Below, one piece after another: positions 38,723 through 47,465 of a stretch of 58,528 bases of DNA. Within the stretch, counting starts at the first letter, position 1. Every line of letters starts with the position of its first letter. A model generated the notes under the pieces. The model was not told the origin of the DNA, did not search any database, and saw only the letters and a program-made list of their open reading frames with translations. This stretch comes from Chitinophagaceae bacterium (GTDB lineage Bacteria; Bacteroidota; Bacteroidia; Chitinophagales; Chitinophagaceae), in the NCBI GenBank assembly GCA_021299175.1, contig JAJTFY010000008.1:1-58528 (forward strand), in the 5' to 3' direction. The translations under genes were made by a program, and so were the position numbers.

Positions 38723-40222
38723 TCAAGACCTCCGTTGCATCATCCTGCTCCTGGCCATCTTATAAAGCTCAGTGATTTCTGGTGAAATATTGAAGCGGAT
38801 AACGATGAAAGCAAAGGTCAACACAAATAATACCGACTTGATGATCAGGTTGATCCAAATAAAATCATGGAATGATATGCTGTATAATGCAAATGTCAGC
38901 CCTCCAGCCACAAGCAGCGTCAAACCATTTCTCCAGGAAAAAGGTTGCATGCCATAGATTCTTTTGATGTAGTAAAAGCGGATGAAATTGAAGAGTATGA
39001 TGGCAATAAGGCTTCCAATAGCAGTGCCCACAATACCATAAGTCCGCGTAAGGAAGTAGTTCAGGATGATGGAGATCAATACAAAAAACATGTTGGTGAA
39101 GAGGTCAATCTTCCAGTGTCTTGACAGTTGTAAAATGTGCCCATTCAAACCTGTTCCAAGGTCAATCAACTTGCTTATTCCCAGAATCAGCATTAGCATA
39201 GACATGCCTCCATAGGAGGGTCCCAACATATGGACAAATGCGGGTATGTTCAGGAGAACCACCCCGAGAATCCCTGCGGCAATCACCAGCAAATTCAAGG
39301 CTGTTTTCTTGTAAAGCCTGTCTAGCCTGGCAAGGTCCTTGTCTTTCCAGGCTAGGGCAATTTGTGGCAGTGCGGCAGATACCAAGCTGCGCTGTGGTAC
39401 ATCCATGACTGTAATGAGATAGGTGGCAATGGTAAATATGGCTGCATCTGCCAGTCCTCCTGTTGATTGTGATGCAATAATGATGGTATCATTGGTCTTG
39501 GCCACTACGTTCAGGATGTTGCCAAGAAAATAGGCTCCACCGAATTTGACCATTGCTCCGGAAAGTTTTTTCGTAACAGTGCTCCTTTGGAAGACCAGTT
39601 TGAAAAATTGGCTTCTCACAATTGCCCAGGCGAGAATGGCAATGGGGATGAAATACAGGTAGGCATAGAGCTCAATGAAAATAGAATAGTCTTTTATCAG
39701 GCCCAATACCCAGGCCAGGATGGCAAGGAGTACTACAATTCTAAACATGAATTCTTTCAAAAAATTGGAAAGAATGGTTTTGCCAATGATCCAGGAAAAT
39801 GCCTCTAGCATGGACAGTGCCACCAGGGAAATGGTCAATGGAATGACCAGCCTGAGGTGATTGGCGAGTATGGGGGATCGGTCTGCGAATTTCCTCAATG
39901 CAATAGGCTCAATGAGGGGAAAAGCAAAATAAAGCAACAGACACATCAACATTCCAATCATCATGACCAGCGTAGGCAATTCGTTTTTCTCTTTGGGCAG
40001 ATAATGTTTGTAGTAAGGGTAAAACTTCATGGCCACTGGCAGCGTACCTGCAGTACAAATCATGGAAAGAATCAAGGCGATGTCCATCAGGATCCTTGTA
40101 AGCCCAAATTCTTCTGGCGTAAAGAATTTTGGAAAGAGGAACAATACATTGAAGGCTCCAATCGCAAAGCCTGAGTAGATATAGATAGAGGAATAAATGC
40201 TCTGCTTGCGAATGGTTGCCAT
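38723..40222 (-). CDS. Polysaccharide/oligosaccharide flippase (PST family)
   Basis: A 499-residue protein with about 12-14 membrane helices, of the Wzx-like polysaccharide transport family in the MOP superfamily. The N-terminus IYSSIYIYSGFAIGAFNVLFLFPKFFTPEEFGLTRILMDIALILS is characteristic. It should flip lipid-linked oligosaccharide across the inner membrane. It is about 28 kb from the glycan locus and so may serve another product. It lies downstream of the trxA terminator and overlaps or abuts the nucleoside transporter gene. Confidence 0.85.
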   Translation of the reverse strand: MATIRKQSIYSSIYIYSGFAIGAFNVLFLFPKFFTPEEFGLTRILMDIALILSMICTAGTLPVAMKFYPYYKHYLPKEKNELPTLVMMIGMLMCLLLYFAFPLIEPIALRKFADRSPILANHLRLVIPLTISLVALSMLEAFSWIIGKTILSNFLKEFMFRIVVLLAILAWVLGLIKDYSIFIELYAYLYFIPIAILAWAIVRSQFFKLVFQRSTVTKKLSGAMVKFGGAYFLGNILNVVAKTNDTIIIASQSTGGLADAAIFTIATYLITVMDVPQRSLVSAALPQIALAWKDKDLARLDRLYKKTALNLLVIAAGILGVVLLNIPAFVHMLGPSYGGMSMLMLILGISKLIDLGTGLNGHILQLSRHWKIDLFTNMFFVLISIILNYFLTRTYGIVGTAIGSLIAIILFNFIRFYYIKRIYGMQPFSWRNGLTLLVAGGLTFALYSISFHDFIWINLIIKSVLFVLTFAFIVIRFNISPEITELYKMARSRMMQRRS

Positions 40223-40228
40223 GGGAAA

Positions 40229-40257
40229 TAAAAAAAACCGCCACTGGGTGACGGTTT
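40229..40257 (-). terminator. Rho-independent terminator of trxA
   Basis: On the minus strand AAACCGTCAC pairs with GTGGCGGTTT (one G-U) around CCA, followed by a run of eight T. It sits 22 bases past the trxA stop and just before the flippase start. Confidence 0.85.
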
Positions 40258-40278
40258 CAAAATTAATACAATTGCGGG

Positions 40279-40596
40279 TTATAGGTGCGATTCAATCCGC
40301 TTAATAAAGTTGTGCTTGGGTTGTGCGCCTACAAGCTTGTCTACCACCTGACCGTTTTTGATGAAAAGAATAGCAGGGATAGAGGTAATGCCATAGTTCA
40401 TGGAAAGCTGTGGATTGTGGTCCACATTCACTTTTCCAATATTGACCCTTCCTTCAAACTCTTTGCTGAGTTCCTCTACAACAGGTCCGATAGCGCGGCA
40501 AGGGCCACACCATTCAGCCCAAAAATCGATCATAGAGAGCTTATCTGAGTCCAGTACTTCAGCCTGGAAATTGCCGTCTGTAAATTCTTTTGCCAT
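40279..40596 (-). CDS. trxA: Thioredoxin
   Basis: A 105-residue cytoplasmic thioredoxin that reduces disulfides using its CXXC pair. The active site is FWAEWCGPCRAIGPVV with Cys30 and Cys33, and the cis-Pro segment ITSIPAILFIKNG is present. There is no signal peptide, so it is cytoplasmic. Single gene with its own -7 element and terminator, 83 bases from the dnaE stop. Confidence 0.96.
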   Translation of the reverse strand: MAKEFTDGNFQAEVLDSDKLSMIDFWAEWCGPCRAIGPVVEELSKEFEGRVNIGKVNVDHNPQLSMNYGITSIPAILFIKNGQVVDKLVGAQPKHNFIKRIESHL

Positions 40597-40632
40597 GTAT
40601 TTGGATTGTATGTTAGATAATCAAGTGAGATG

Positions 40633-40640
40633 CAAAATTA
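40633..40640 (-). promoter_or_regulatory. -7 element TAATTTTG upstream of trxA
   Basis: The minus strand reads TAATTTTG followed by CA, the same ten-base pattern seen before mutS2 and tRNA-Cys. The ATG of trxA is 36 bases further. No -33 box with usual spacing is visible. Confidence 0.45.
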
Positions 40641-40679
40641 GTTCCATTTTTTAATATTTCATAAAAAGTCATGTTTGAT

Positions 40680-43600
40680 TTATACAGCGTCAACTTGTAC
40701 CTCAATCAGGGGGTTGTTTTCGAGAAAATCGGCCATTTCGTCATTCATTTCAAACCCCTTCTCCGTTGTTTTCATCTGAACCCTCAACCTTTCAACCTGG
40801 TCAATCATGATCAGTTTTAGTCTGGTTTTACCTGGGTTTTTCTTCAGGTTGTTCTGAAGAAATGCGGCATAGGATTCAGTGATGCTTCCCGCTTGCAGCG
40901 TGAGTTGTAGCTGCCTGGTGAAGACCCTTTTGATGGTTTCAAGCAGACAAATCTCAGAAACCCTGAAGTTCCATTCATTCCTGCTTTCCCATTTTTCAAA
41001 ATTACCTTTTACGTGAATGCAGCTCCCCGCAACAAAATAGTTGGAAAATTTCACGTACATGTCGCCAAAGAGGGTAATTTCTACTTTTCCAGAAAAATCC
41101 TCAATGGTAATGCTGCCATACTTTTTACCGGCCCTTGAAATCTTGTGTTGTGCGGAGGTAACCAATCCTGCAAGCTTCAATGCCTGGTTAGGGCTTTTCT
41201 GGAGTTCAATCCCACCTTTGAATTCATTGTAATCATTGATCGGCATGATGCCATAGTATTTCAACTCAAACCGGTAATGATCGAGAGGGTGACCACTGAG
41301 GAACATGCCCGTTACATCTTTTTCCTTATCCAGGATTTCGGTCAATGACCAGGGTGGGCAATCTGGCACCTTGGGTGGGGGGATTTCCTGAACCAGTGAA
41401 AGGTCTCCAAACAAGGTGTTTTGGTTGGAGTTGGACTGGCCCTGCCAAATATTGCCGTATTTGATGATTTTCTCCAAGCCATTGGAACTGTCTCCTGGTG
41501 CCTGAAAGAAATATTGTGCCCTGTGCAATTCGGTAAAACAATCGAATGTCCCTGACATTGCCAGACTCTCCAATGATTTTTTGTTTACGGTTCTTTGGTT
41601 GACCCTTTTGACCAATTCATATATGGAAACATAATGCCCATTTTTCTCTCTTTCTTCAATGATGGACTCTACTGCCGCTTCACCCACACCTTTCAATCCA
41701 CCAAGTCCTATCCTGATTTCACCTTTTTTATTGACCGCAAAACTCTGTAGGGATTCATTGATGTCCGGGCCAAGCACATTCAGTCCCATTCTTTTGCACT
41801 CCTCCATGAAGAAGGTTATTTTTTCAATGGAGCCGGCATGGTTCAGGACTGCTGCCATGAATTCTGATGGATAATGTGATTTCAGGTATGCTGTCTGGTA
41901 AGCAATAAATGCATAGCAGGTACTGTGTGATTTATTAAACGCGTATTGGGCAAATGCTTCCCAGTCTGTCCAGATTTTCTGCAATTTATCTTCCGGAAAT
42001 CCTTTCTGAAGTGCATTGCCGATGAATTGCCCCTTCATTTTATCAAGAACCGATTTTTGCTTTTTACCCATGGCCTTGCGCAAAACGTCGGCATCCCCCT
42101 TGCTGAATCCCGCAAGCTTCTGTGCCAGCAACATCACCTGCTCCTGGTATACCGTGATGCCATAGGTTTCCTCTAGGTATTCCTGCATCTCATCCAGGTC
42201 ATAGGATATGGCTTCGCGTCCGTGTTTTCGGTTGATGAAGTTTGGGATATATTCAAGAGGGCCTGGCCTGTACAGGGCATTCATGGCAATCAGGTCTTCA
42301 AACTTGTCTGGCTTGAGGTCCCTAAGGTATTTTTGCATCCCTGGGCTTTCAAATTGAAAGGTGCCGATGGTTTCACCTTGTTGGTAGAGCCTGAAAGCTT
42401 TTTCATCATCCAAGGGAATCTTGTCTATATCAATCTCAATACCATAGTTCATCTTGATGAGCGCCAGGGATGTCTTGATCACATTCAGCGTTTTCAATCC
42501 AAGGAAGTCCATCTTGATTACACCGGCATCCTCAATCACACTGCCCTCAATTTGTGTGACCCACATGGGCGAATCCTTGGCAATACAAACTGGTAATAAG
42601 TCTGTTAAATCCCTCGGGGCAATGATGATGCCTGCAGCATGAATACCAGTATTTCGCACAGAACCCTCAAGGATCTCTGCCTCATGCAGTACCTGGCTTC
42701 TGATGTCTGTGCCACCATAAATATCGCGGAGCATCTTGGCATTTTCAATCTCATCCTGGTTCAAGGTTTCTTTTTCCGCCAGGCTGTCATCACCCTTGAG
42801 CGAAGCATGCAAAAGTCTTTTGAGGCTGATGCCCGGTTTTTCCGGTACCAGCTTTGCAAGTATATTGGATTCGATCAGTGGAAGGTCCATCGTTCGGGCA
42901 ACATCCTTGATGCTCATTTTGGCGGCCATGGTACCATAGGTAACGATCTGGGCCACCTGATTCTTCCCGTATTTGTCCACCACATAATCAATCACTTTCT
43001 GCCTTCCCTCATCATCGAAGTCGGTATCAATATCGGGCATGGACTTTCTGTCTGGATTGAGAAAACGCTCAAACAGGAGTTTGTACTTGATGGGGTCTAT
43101 ATTGGTGATCCCAATACAGAACGCCACTACACTACCTGCAGCAGAACCCCTTCCTGGGCCGATAAAAACACCAAGGTCCCTGCCTGCCTTGATGAAGTCG
43201 GATACAATAAGGAAGTAACCGGCAAACCCCATGGTTTTGATGGTGAACAACTCAAAATTGAGGCGTTCTTCAATTTCTGGGGTGATGACATCGTATCTTT
43301 TTTTTGCCCCTTCCCAGGTGATGTGTTCAAGATATTCATCCTGCGTGGCAAAATGCTTGGGAACCACAAAATGGGGGAGAAGGATATCCCTTTTGAGGTC
43401 TAGCACCTGAACTTTGTCTACTATTTCGTTGGTATTGTCAATGGCCTCTTCAAGGTCGTGAAAGACTGAAGTCATTTCAGCAGTGGTCTTGAAGTAGAAC
43501 TGGTCGTTTGGAAAGGCAAACCGTTTGTTCTTCAGACTGACGTCATCATCGGAGAACTCCCTTGCTGCGGGAGTGGCTACTTTTTCTCCAGTATTGATGC

Positions 43601-44303
43601 AGAGGAGGATATCATGTGCGTTGAAATCTTTTTGGTCAACATAATGCGAGTCGTTGGAAGCGATGACCTTTACATTGTATTTTTTGGCAAACTTGAGCAA
43701 TACCTGGTTTACTTTTTCCTGCTCTGGCATGCCATGCCGTTGCAGCTCAACATAGTAATCGTCCTGAAAAATATTCAACCACCATTTGAATTCATTCTCC
43801 CCGTCCTGTTCTCCTTTTCGCATGATGGTTTGCGGAACCATGGCGCCAAGGCAACAAGTAGTTGCGATAAGACCTTCGTGATACTTGTGGATCAGCTCTT
43901 TATCAATTCTTGGATATTTGCTATACATCCCCTCGATGTATCCAAGAGAGGTTAGTTTTACCAGGTTTTTATACCCTATATCATTTTTGGCCAGGAGGAT
44001 TTGATGGTGCCTGGGATCCTTCTCTTCCTTCGAAAATGTTTTTCTGTGCCTGTTCTCCGTAATGTAAAATTCACATCCAACGATTGGTTTTACCTTCAAT
44101 GGACTATTTTTGTCGTTCGGGTCGGTATGGTGTTTGTGTGCTTCTGCAACAAACTGAAATACACCAAACATGTTGCCATGGTCAGAAATAGCCAGCCCGG
44201 GCATGTTATCATTGATGGCCTTTTTGTACAAGGCGCCAATGCTTGCTGCTCCATCCAGCAAAGAATATTGGGTATGAACGTGTAGATGTGAGAAACGTGA
44301 CAT
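40680..44303 (-). CDS. dnaE: DNA polymerase III alpha subunit
   Basis: The replicative polymerase catalytic subunit. At 1207 residues it is a full-length DnaE (not PolC). Order of domains: PHP domain starting HLHVHTQYSLLDGA, polymerase core with FIGPGRGSAAGSVVAF and the catalytic DIDTDFDDEGRQKVIDYV, the finger region PGPLEYIPNFINRKHG and KSHSTCYAFIAYQTAYLK, a tandem helix-hairpin-helix, and a C-terminal OB fold (ITLFGDMYVKFSNYFVAG). Single gene, divergent from the NlpC/P60 gene. Confidence 0.97.
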   Translation of the reverse strand: MSRFSHLHVHTQYSLLDGAASIGALYKKAINDNMPGLAISDHGNMFGVFQFVAEAHKHHTDPNDKNSPLKVKPIVGCEFYITENRHRKTFSKEEKDPRHHQILLAKNDIGYKNLVKLTSLGYIEGMYSKYPRIDKELIHKYHEGLIATTCCLGAMVPQTIMRKGEQDGENEFKWWLNIFQDDYYVELQRHGMPEQEKVNQVLLKFAKKYNVKVIASNDSHYVDQKDFNAHDILLCINTGEKVATPAAREFSDDDVSLKNKRFAFPNDQFYFKTTAEMTSVFHDLEEAIDNTNEIVDKVQVLDLKRDILLPHFVVPKHFATQDEYLEHITWEGAKKRYDVITPEIEERLNFELFTIKTMGFAGYFLIVSDFIKAGRDLGVFIGPGRGSAAGSVVAFCIGITNIDPIKYKLLFERFLNPDRKSMPDIDTDFDDEGRQKVIDYVVDKYGKNQVAQIVTYGTMAAKMSIKDVARTMDLPLIESNILAKLVPEKPGISLKRLLHASLKGDDSLAEKETLNQDEIENAKMLRDIYGGTDIRSQVLHEAEILEGSVRNTGIHAAGIIIAPRDLTDLLPVCIAKDSPMWVTQIEGSVIEDAGVIKMDFLGLKTLNVIKTSLALIKMNYGIEIDIDKIPLDDEKAFRLYQQGETIGTFQFESPGMQKYLRDLKPDKFEDLIAMNALYRPGPLEYIPNFINRKHGREAISYDLDEMQEYLEETYGITVYQEQVMLLAQKLAGFSKGDADVLRKAMGKKQKSVLDKMKGQFIGNALQKGFPEDKLQKIWTDWEAFAQYAFNKSHSTCYAFIAYQTAYLKSHYPSEFMAAVLNHAGSIEKITFFMEECKRMGLNVLGPDINESLQSFAVNKKGEIRIGLGGLKGVGEAAVESIIEEREKNGHYVSIYELVKRVNQRTVNKKSLESLAMSGTFDCFTELHRAQYFFQAPGDSSNGLEKIIKYGNIWQGQSNSNQNTLFGDLSLVQEIPPPKVPDCPPWSLTEILDKEKDVTGMFLSGHPLDHYRFELKYYGIMPINDYNEFKGGIELQKSPNQALKLAGLVTSAQHKISRAGKKYGSITIEDFSGKVEITLFGDMYVKFSNYFVAGSCIHVKGNFEKWESRNEWNFRVSEICLLETIKRVFTRQLQLTLQAGSITESYAAFLQNNLKKNPGKTRLKLIMIDQVERLRVQMKTTEKGFEMNDEMADFLENNPLIEVQVDAV

Positions 44304-44380
44304 GGTAGTTGTAGTGGGGCGAAGAGATCAAATTTCGTAAATAAACAGCAAAAGCAGGAAAGGGTTTTTCCACAACTTGA

Positions 44381-45055
44381 ATGACATTGAACCGGAGTCA
44401 AATATTGTTCTTCATATGTATTGCAGGCCTATTGCAATCATGTGCCCTTTTCAAGCCTTCACCAGTCAAAAGCAGCCGTGCCAACAATTCTCCTTTTTTT
44501 GATAATATTGCTATTTCCCTCAATCCCAAAGGGCCCAAGTCGGATCAAACACAGGATCGCAATGCGGGTTCTATCGGCTCCATTGAGGACAGGTCAGAAG
44601 GTACTTATTTGAATGATTTGCAGGGTATTGAATATATTCCACCTGTTGTCTTCAGGTATGCTGTTTTATTGGATATCGAGGTAGAGAAATTGACCAACAA
44701 AAAGCTCATTGAGTATGTTCACCAGTGGTGGGCTGTTCCTTACCGGATTGGTGGGAATTCAAAAGAGGGGATTGACTGCTCTGCCTTCGTCCAGGGGCTC
44801 ACCAACGAGGCATTTGGAGTATCCATCCCCCGAACATCTAGGGAGCAGGCCGATTATTGCAAAGAGATTCCAAAACAGGATTTGAAAGAAGGGGACCTGG
44901 TTTTCTTTGCTTCCGGCAGAAGCATTTCTCATGTTGGGATGTATATTTCAAATAACAAATTTGTTCATGCATCCACCTCCATGGGTGTAGTCATCAGTGA
45001 TTTGGATGAGGCTTATTGGAGCCAGAGATTTGTCAAGGCTGGCCGGCTATTGTAA
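44381..45055 (+). CDS. NlpC/P60-family lipoprotein peptidase
   Basis: A 224-residue envelope cysteine peptidase, probably cleaving peptidoglycan stem peptides. It has a lipoprotein signal with lipobox ending LLQSC (about residue 21), a low-complexity linker, and an NlpC/P60 domain from about residue 105. Catalytic Cys lies in GIDCSAFVQGL near residue 133, and His in SHVGMYISNNKFVHAS near residue 189. The WWAVPYRIGGNSKEG entry strand is typical. Its last 9 bases overlap the convergent M1 peptidase gene. Confidence 0.9.
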   Translation: MTLNRSQILFFICIAGLLQSCALFKPSPVKSSRANNSPFFDNIAISLNPKGPKSDQTQDRNAGSIGSIEDRSEGTYLNDLQGIEYIPPVVFRYAVLLDIEVEKLTNKKLIEYVHQWWAVPYRIGGNSKEGIDCSAFVQGLTNEAFGVSIPRTSREQADYCKEIPKQDLKEGDLVFFASGRSISHVGMYISNNKFVHASTSMGVVISDLDEAYWSQRFVKAGRLL

Positions 45056-46705
45056 TGCTGCAAATCCAACATAGAAATTCTTATCAGGCTCAAAACTATT
45101 GATGGATGACTTTCCTTTGAAGGTTTTCCATGTTATGGTAGGCTCAATCCACAATGGATTGCCATCTACGATAACCCTTAAAGGGATATTGAAATTGTTG
45201 TTGCAATCTGCCCACCTGTATTTGATTTTATTGCCAACTTTTTCAATCTGCAGGGTTGGTATTTTGGTTGAGCGCAGGTATTGATCAAAAAGGGGAGAGA
45301 GGTCGCGCTTCAACTGTTCGCTCCAGAATTGTTCAACTGCTGCTGAAGTGGTTGTAGTATGATAAAACCGCTTGTTCATTTCTCTTAAAGCCATCCTGAA
45401 TTTTTCATCGTCATCAAACAGTTGACGAATCAGATGCACCAGGTTTCCTCCTTTGTAGTACATGTCTCCTGATCCCTCTTCATTCACGCCATATTTTCCG
45501 ATGATGGGCAGATCGTTTTGTACCAGTTTTCTTGTACCCTGTACATAGGCATTTCCAGCTTCTTTCCCATAATGATGGGTAGTAAAGATGGTTTCAGAAT
45601 AGTTGGTAAAACCCTCGTGTACCCACATGTCCGCTACTTCTTTGGTGGTGATATTGTTTCCGAACCATTCATGCCCACTTTCATGTACAATGATAAAATC
45701 CCAGTTCAGACCCCATCCGCTTCCTGAAAGATCACGCCCCCTGTAACCATTTTGAAATCCATTGCCATAGGCAACAGCACTCTGGTGCTCCATACCAAGA
45801 TGAGGTGATTCCACCAACTTGAAGCCATCCTCATAAAAAGGATAGGGCCCGAACCAATGTTCAAATGCCTGCAACATGGGCTTTACCTGGGCAAACTGTT
45901 TTTTGGCTTTATCGAGGTTATAATCCAGGACCCAATAATCACAGTCAAGTTTTCCTTTTTCTCCAGGATAAGATTCGCTGAAGGAGACATATTTGCCAAT
46001 GTAAGGAATGATATTGTAGTTATTGATGGGGTTTTTTACTTCCCATTGGTAAGCAGTCCAGCCTTGCCTGTATTTTTCTTTGCTGATCAACCTGCCATTA
46101 CCTACCGCCATCAATGAATCAGGAACATTGATTTTCAATGTAGATCCTTGATCTGGCTCATCGCTTTGGTGGTCCTTGCACGGGAACCAGACACTTGCAC
46201 CCAATCCCTGACAAGCAACGCTCATCCAGGGCCTGCCGAGTTTATCTTTGGAAAATATCCAACCACCATCCCAAGGCGGACGCTTGGCAACTGTTACGTT
46301 TCCTTGAAATTGAAGCGCCAGCGTGAAGATGCTGTCTTTGGAAAGGATATCTGAAACATTGATGAAGAAAGTATTGCCATCCCTTTTGAAAGTCATAGGC
46401 TTATCACCGATATATGCCTTCCCCAATTGCATGGGTTCCTGCAAGTCAATCTGCATGGTTTTGCCGGGGCTCAATACTTTAAACCTGATGTCTACCTTTC
46501 CTTTAATGGTTTTGTTGTCGTAATCAGGCTCAACATAGACTGCATAATGCTGCACATCCCACCAATTCCTTGCTTCATTCAGGGAACCCCTCAAGGTATC
46601 TGCCCTGGTATAGGACTTTGCTTGGCTGTTCAATTGGGCTTTCAATGGGGCTGCTACCACCATCTGAAGGACAATGACCCAAAATAAACGGTATGTTTTT
46701 TTCAT
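45047..46705 (-). CDS. M1-family metallopeptidase, exported
   Basis: A 552-residue zinc aminopeptidase of family M1. It has a signal peptide (LFWVIVLQMVVAAPLKAQ), the M1 N-terminal beta-domain, and the catalytic site HESGHEWFGNNITTKEVADMWVHEGFTNYSE near residues 335-365, in which HExxH and the zinc-ligand Glu 18 residues later are both present. The substrate-recognition motif typical of aminopeptidase N, GAMEN, appears as a more divergent GMEHQSA. It ends in a short C-terminal domain and lies 10 bases after the msrA stop, so msrA is the next gene downstream in the opposite order; both are minus strand and likely cotranscribed as msrA then this gene. Confidence 0.9.
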   Translation of the reverse strand: MKKTYRLFWVIVLQMVVAAPLKAQLNSQAKSYTRADTLRGSLNEARNWWDVQHYAVYVEPDYDNKTIKGKVDIRFKVLSPGKTMQIDLQEPMQLGKAYIGDKPMTFKRDGNTFFINVSDILSKDSIFTLALQFQGNVTVAKRPPWDGGWIFSKDKLGRPWMSVACQGLGASVWFPCKDHQSDEPDQGSTLKINVPDSLMAVGNGRLISKEKYRQGWTAYQWEVKNPINNYNIIPYIGKYVSFSESYPGEKGKLDCDYWVLDYNLDKAKKQFAQVKPMLQAFEHWFGPYPFYEDGFKLVESPHLGMEHQSAVAYGNGFQNGYRGRDLSGSGWGLNWDFIIVHESGHEWFGNNITTKEVADMWVHEGFTNYSETIFTTHHYGKEAGNAYVQGTRKLVQNDLPIIGKYGVNEEGSGDMYYKGGNLVHLIRQLFDDDEKFRMALREMNKRFYHTTTTSAAVEQFWSEQLKRDLSPLFDQYLRSTKIPTLQIEKVGNKIKYRWADCNNNFNIPLRVIVDGNPLWIEPTITWKTFKGKSSINSFEPDKNFYVGFAALQ

Positions 46706-46715
46706 GCTGGAATGG

Positions 46716-47363
46716 TTATTTTTTCATTTTGTCTTTGAAGGCCTTTTCAAATTTTTCCATTTTTGGCCTGATGACAAAATAACAGTAGGGTTGATTGCCA
46801 TTTCTATTGTAATAGTCCTGGTGGTAATTCTCTGCGACATAAAAATTGGTAAAAGGTTCGATGGTGGTTACGATTGGATTGTCGTAAGCACCGCTTTGAT
46901 CCAGTTTTTTCTTAAAGAATTCAGCCCTTTCTTTTTGTTTATCGTTGTGGTAGAAAACTACACTGCGGTACTGCGGCCCCACATCATTACCCTGACGGTT
47001 CAGGGTAGTCGGATCATGTGTTTGCCAAAACACTTCCAACAATTCATCTATAGTCACTTCAGCAGGATTGTATTCAATTTGAATCACCTCAGCATGACCG
47101 GTGTTTTTTTCACAGACCTGTTCATAGGTTGGGTTTTCAACATGGCCTCCGCTGTAGCCACTGGTTGATTTTACCACGCCTTTGACTTGCTGGAAGATGG
47201 CTTCAGTACACCAGAAACAACCGTTTCCAAAGGTGATTTTTTCTGTATTCATGGGAGTTGATTTTGCTTTTTTGCTGTCGGATACCTGGTCTTGCTTTTT
47301 TTGTTGTGCACAGGCAGACATGAAAAGGGATGAAGATAGCAGGAGTTGGATGATTATTTTCAT
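46716..47363 (-). CDS. msrA: Peptide-methionine (S)-S-oxide reductase, probable lipoprotein
   Basis: MsrA repairs S-methionine sulfoxide in proteins. The 215-residue protein has the catalytic motif FGNGCFWCTEAIFQQVKGV near residue 50, GYSGGHVENPTYEQVC, then VFWQTHDPTTLNRQGND and the YHQDYYNRN segment. Unusually it starts with a lipoprotein-type signal (IIIQLLLSSSLFMSAC), lipobox Cys near residue 18, so it would act in the periplasm rather than the cytoplasm. It is followed by the exported M1 peptidase gene on the same strand. Confidence 0.93.
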   Translation of the reverse strand: MKIIIQLLLSSSLFMSACAQQKKQDQVSDSKKAKSTPMNTEKITFGNGCFWCTEAIFQQVKGVVKSTSGYSGGHVENPTYEQVCEKNTGHAEVIQIEYNPAEVTIDELLEVFWQTHDPTTLNRQGNDVGPQYRSVVFYHNDKQKERAEFFKKKLDQSGAYDNPIVTTIEPFTNFYVAENYHQDYYNRNGNQPYCYFVIRPKMEKFEKAFKDKMKK

Positions 47364-47433
47364 CTGTATCAGTTGATCGGTGAGAATATGTCTCTAAGTT
47401 ATGTTGAAATGAGATTAGGAGTGTTTTTAGGCT

Positions 47434-47441
47434 TAATTTTG
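47434..47441 (+). promoter_or_regulatory. -7 element TAATTTTG upstream of mutS2-like gene
   Basis: TAATTTTG followed by CAC, 24 bases before the ATG at 47466. It repeats the pattern seen before tRNA-Cys. A -33 TTTG with usual spacing is not visible. Confidence 0.45.
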
Positions 47442-47465
47442 CACCCAGTTTAGCATTGGTTTAAC

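Noticed and set aside
42639-43403. 254-codon plus-strand frame within dnaE
   Set aside because: Antisense to a clear dnaE coding frame and without any domain signature.
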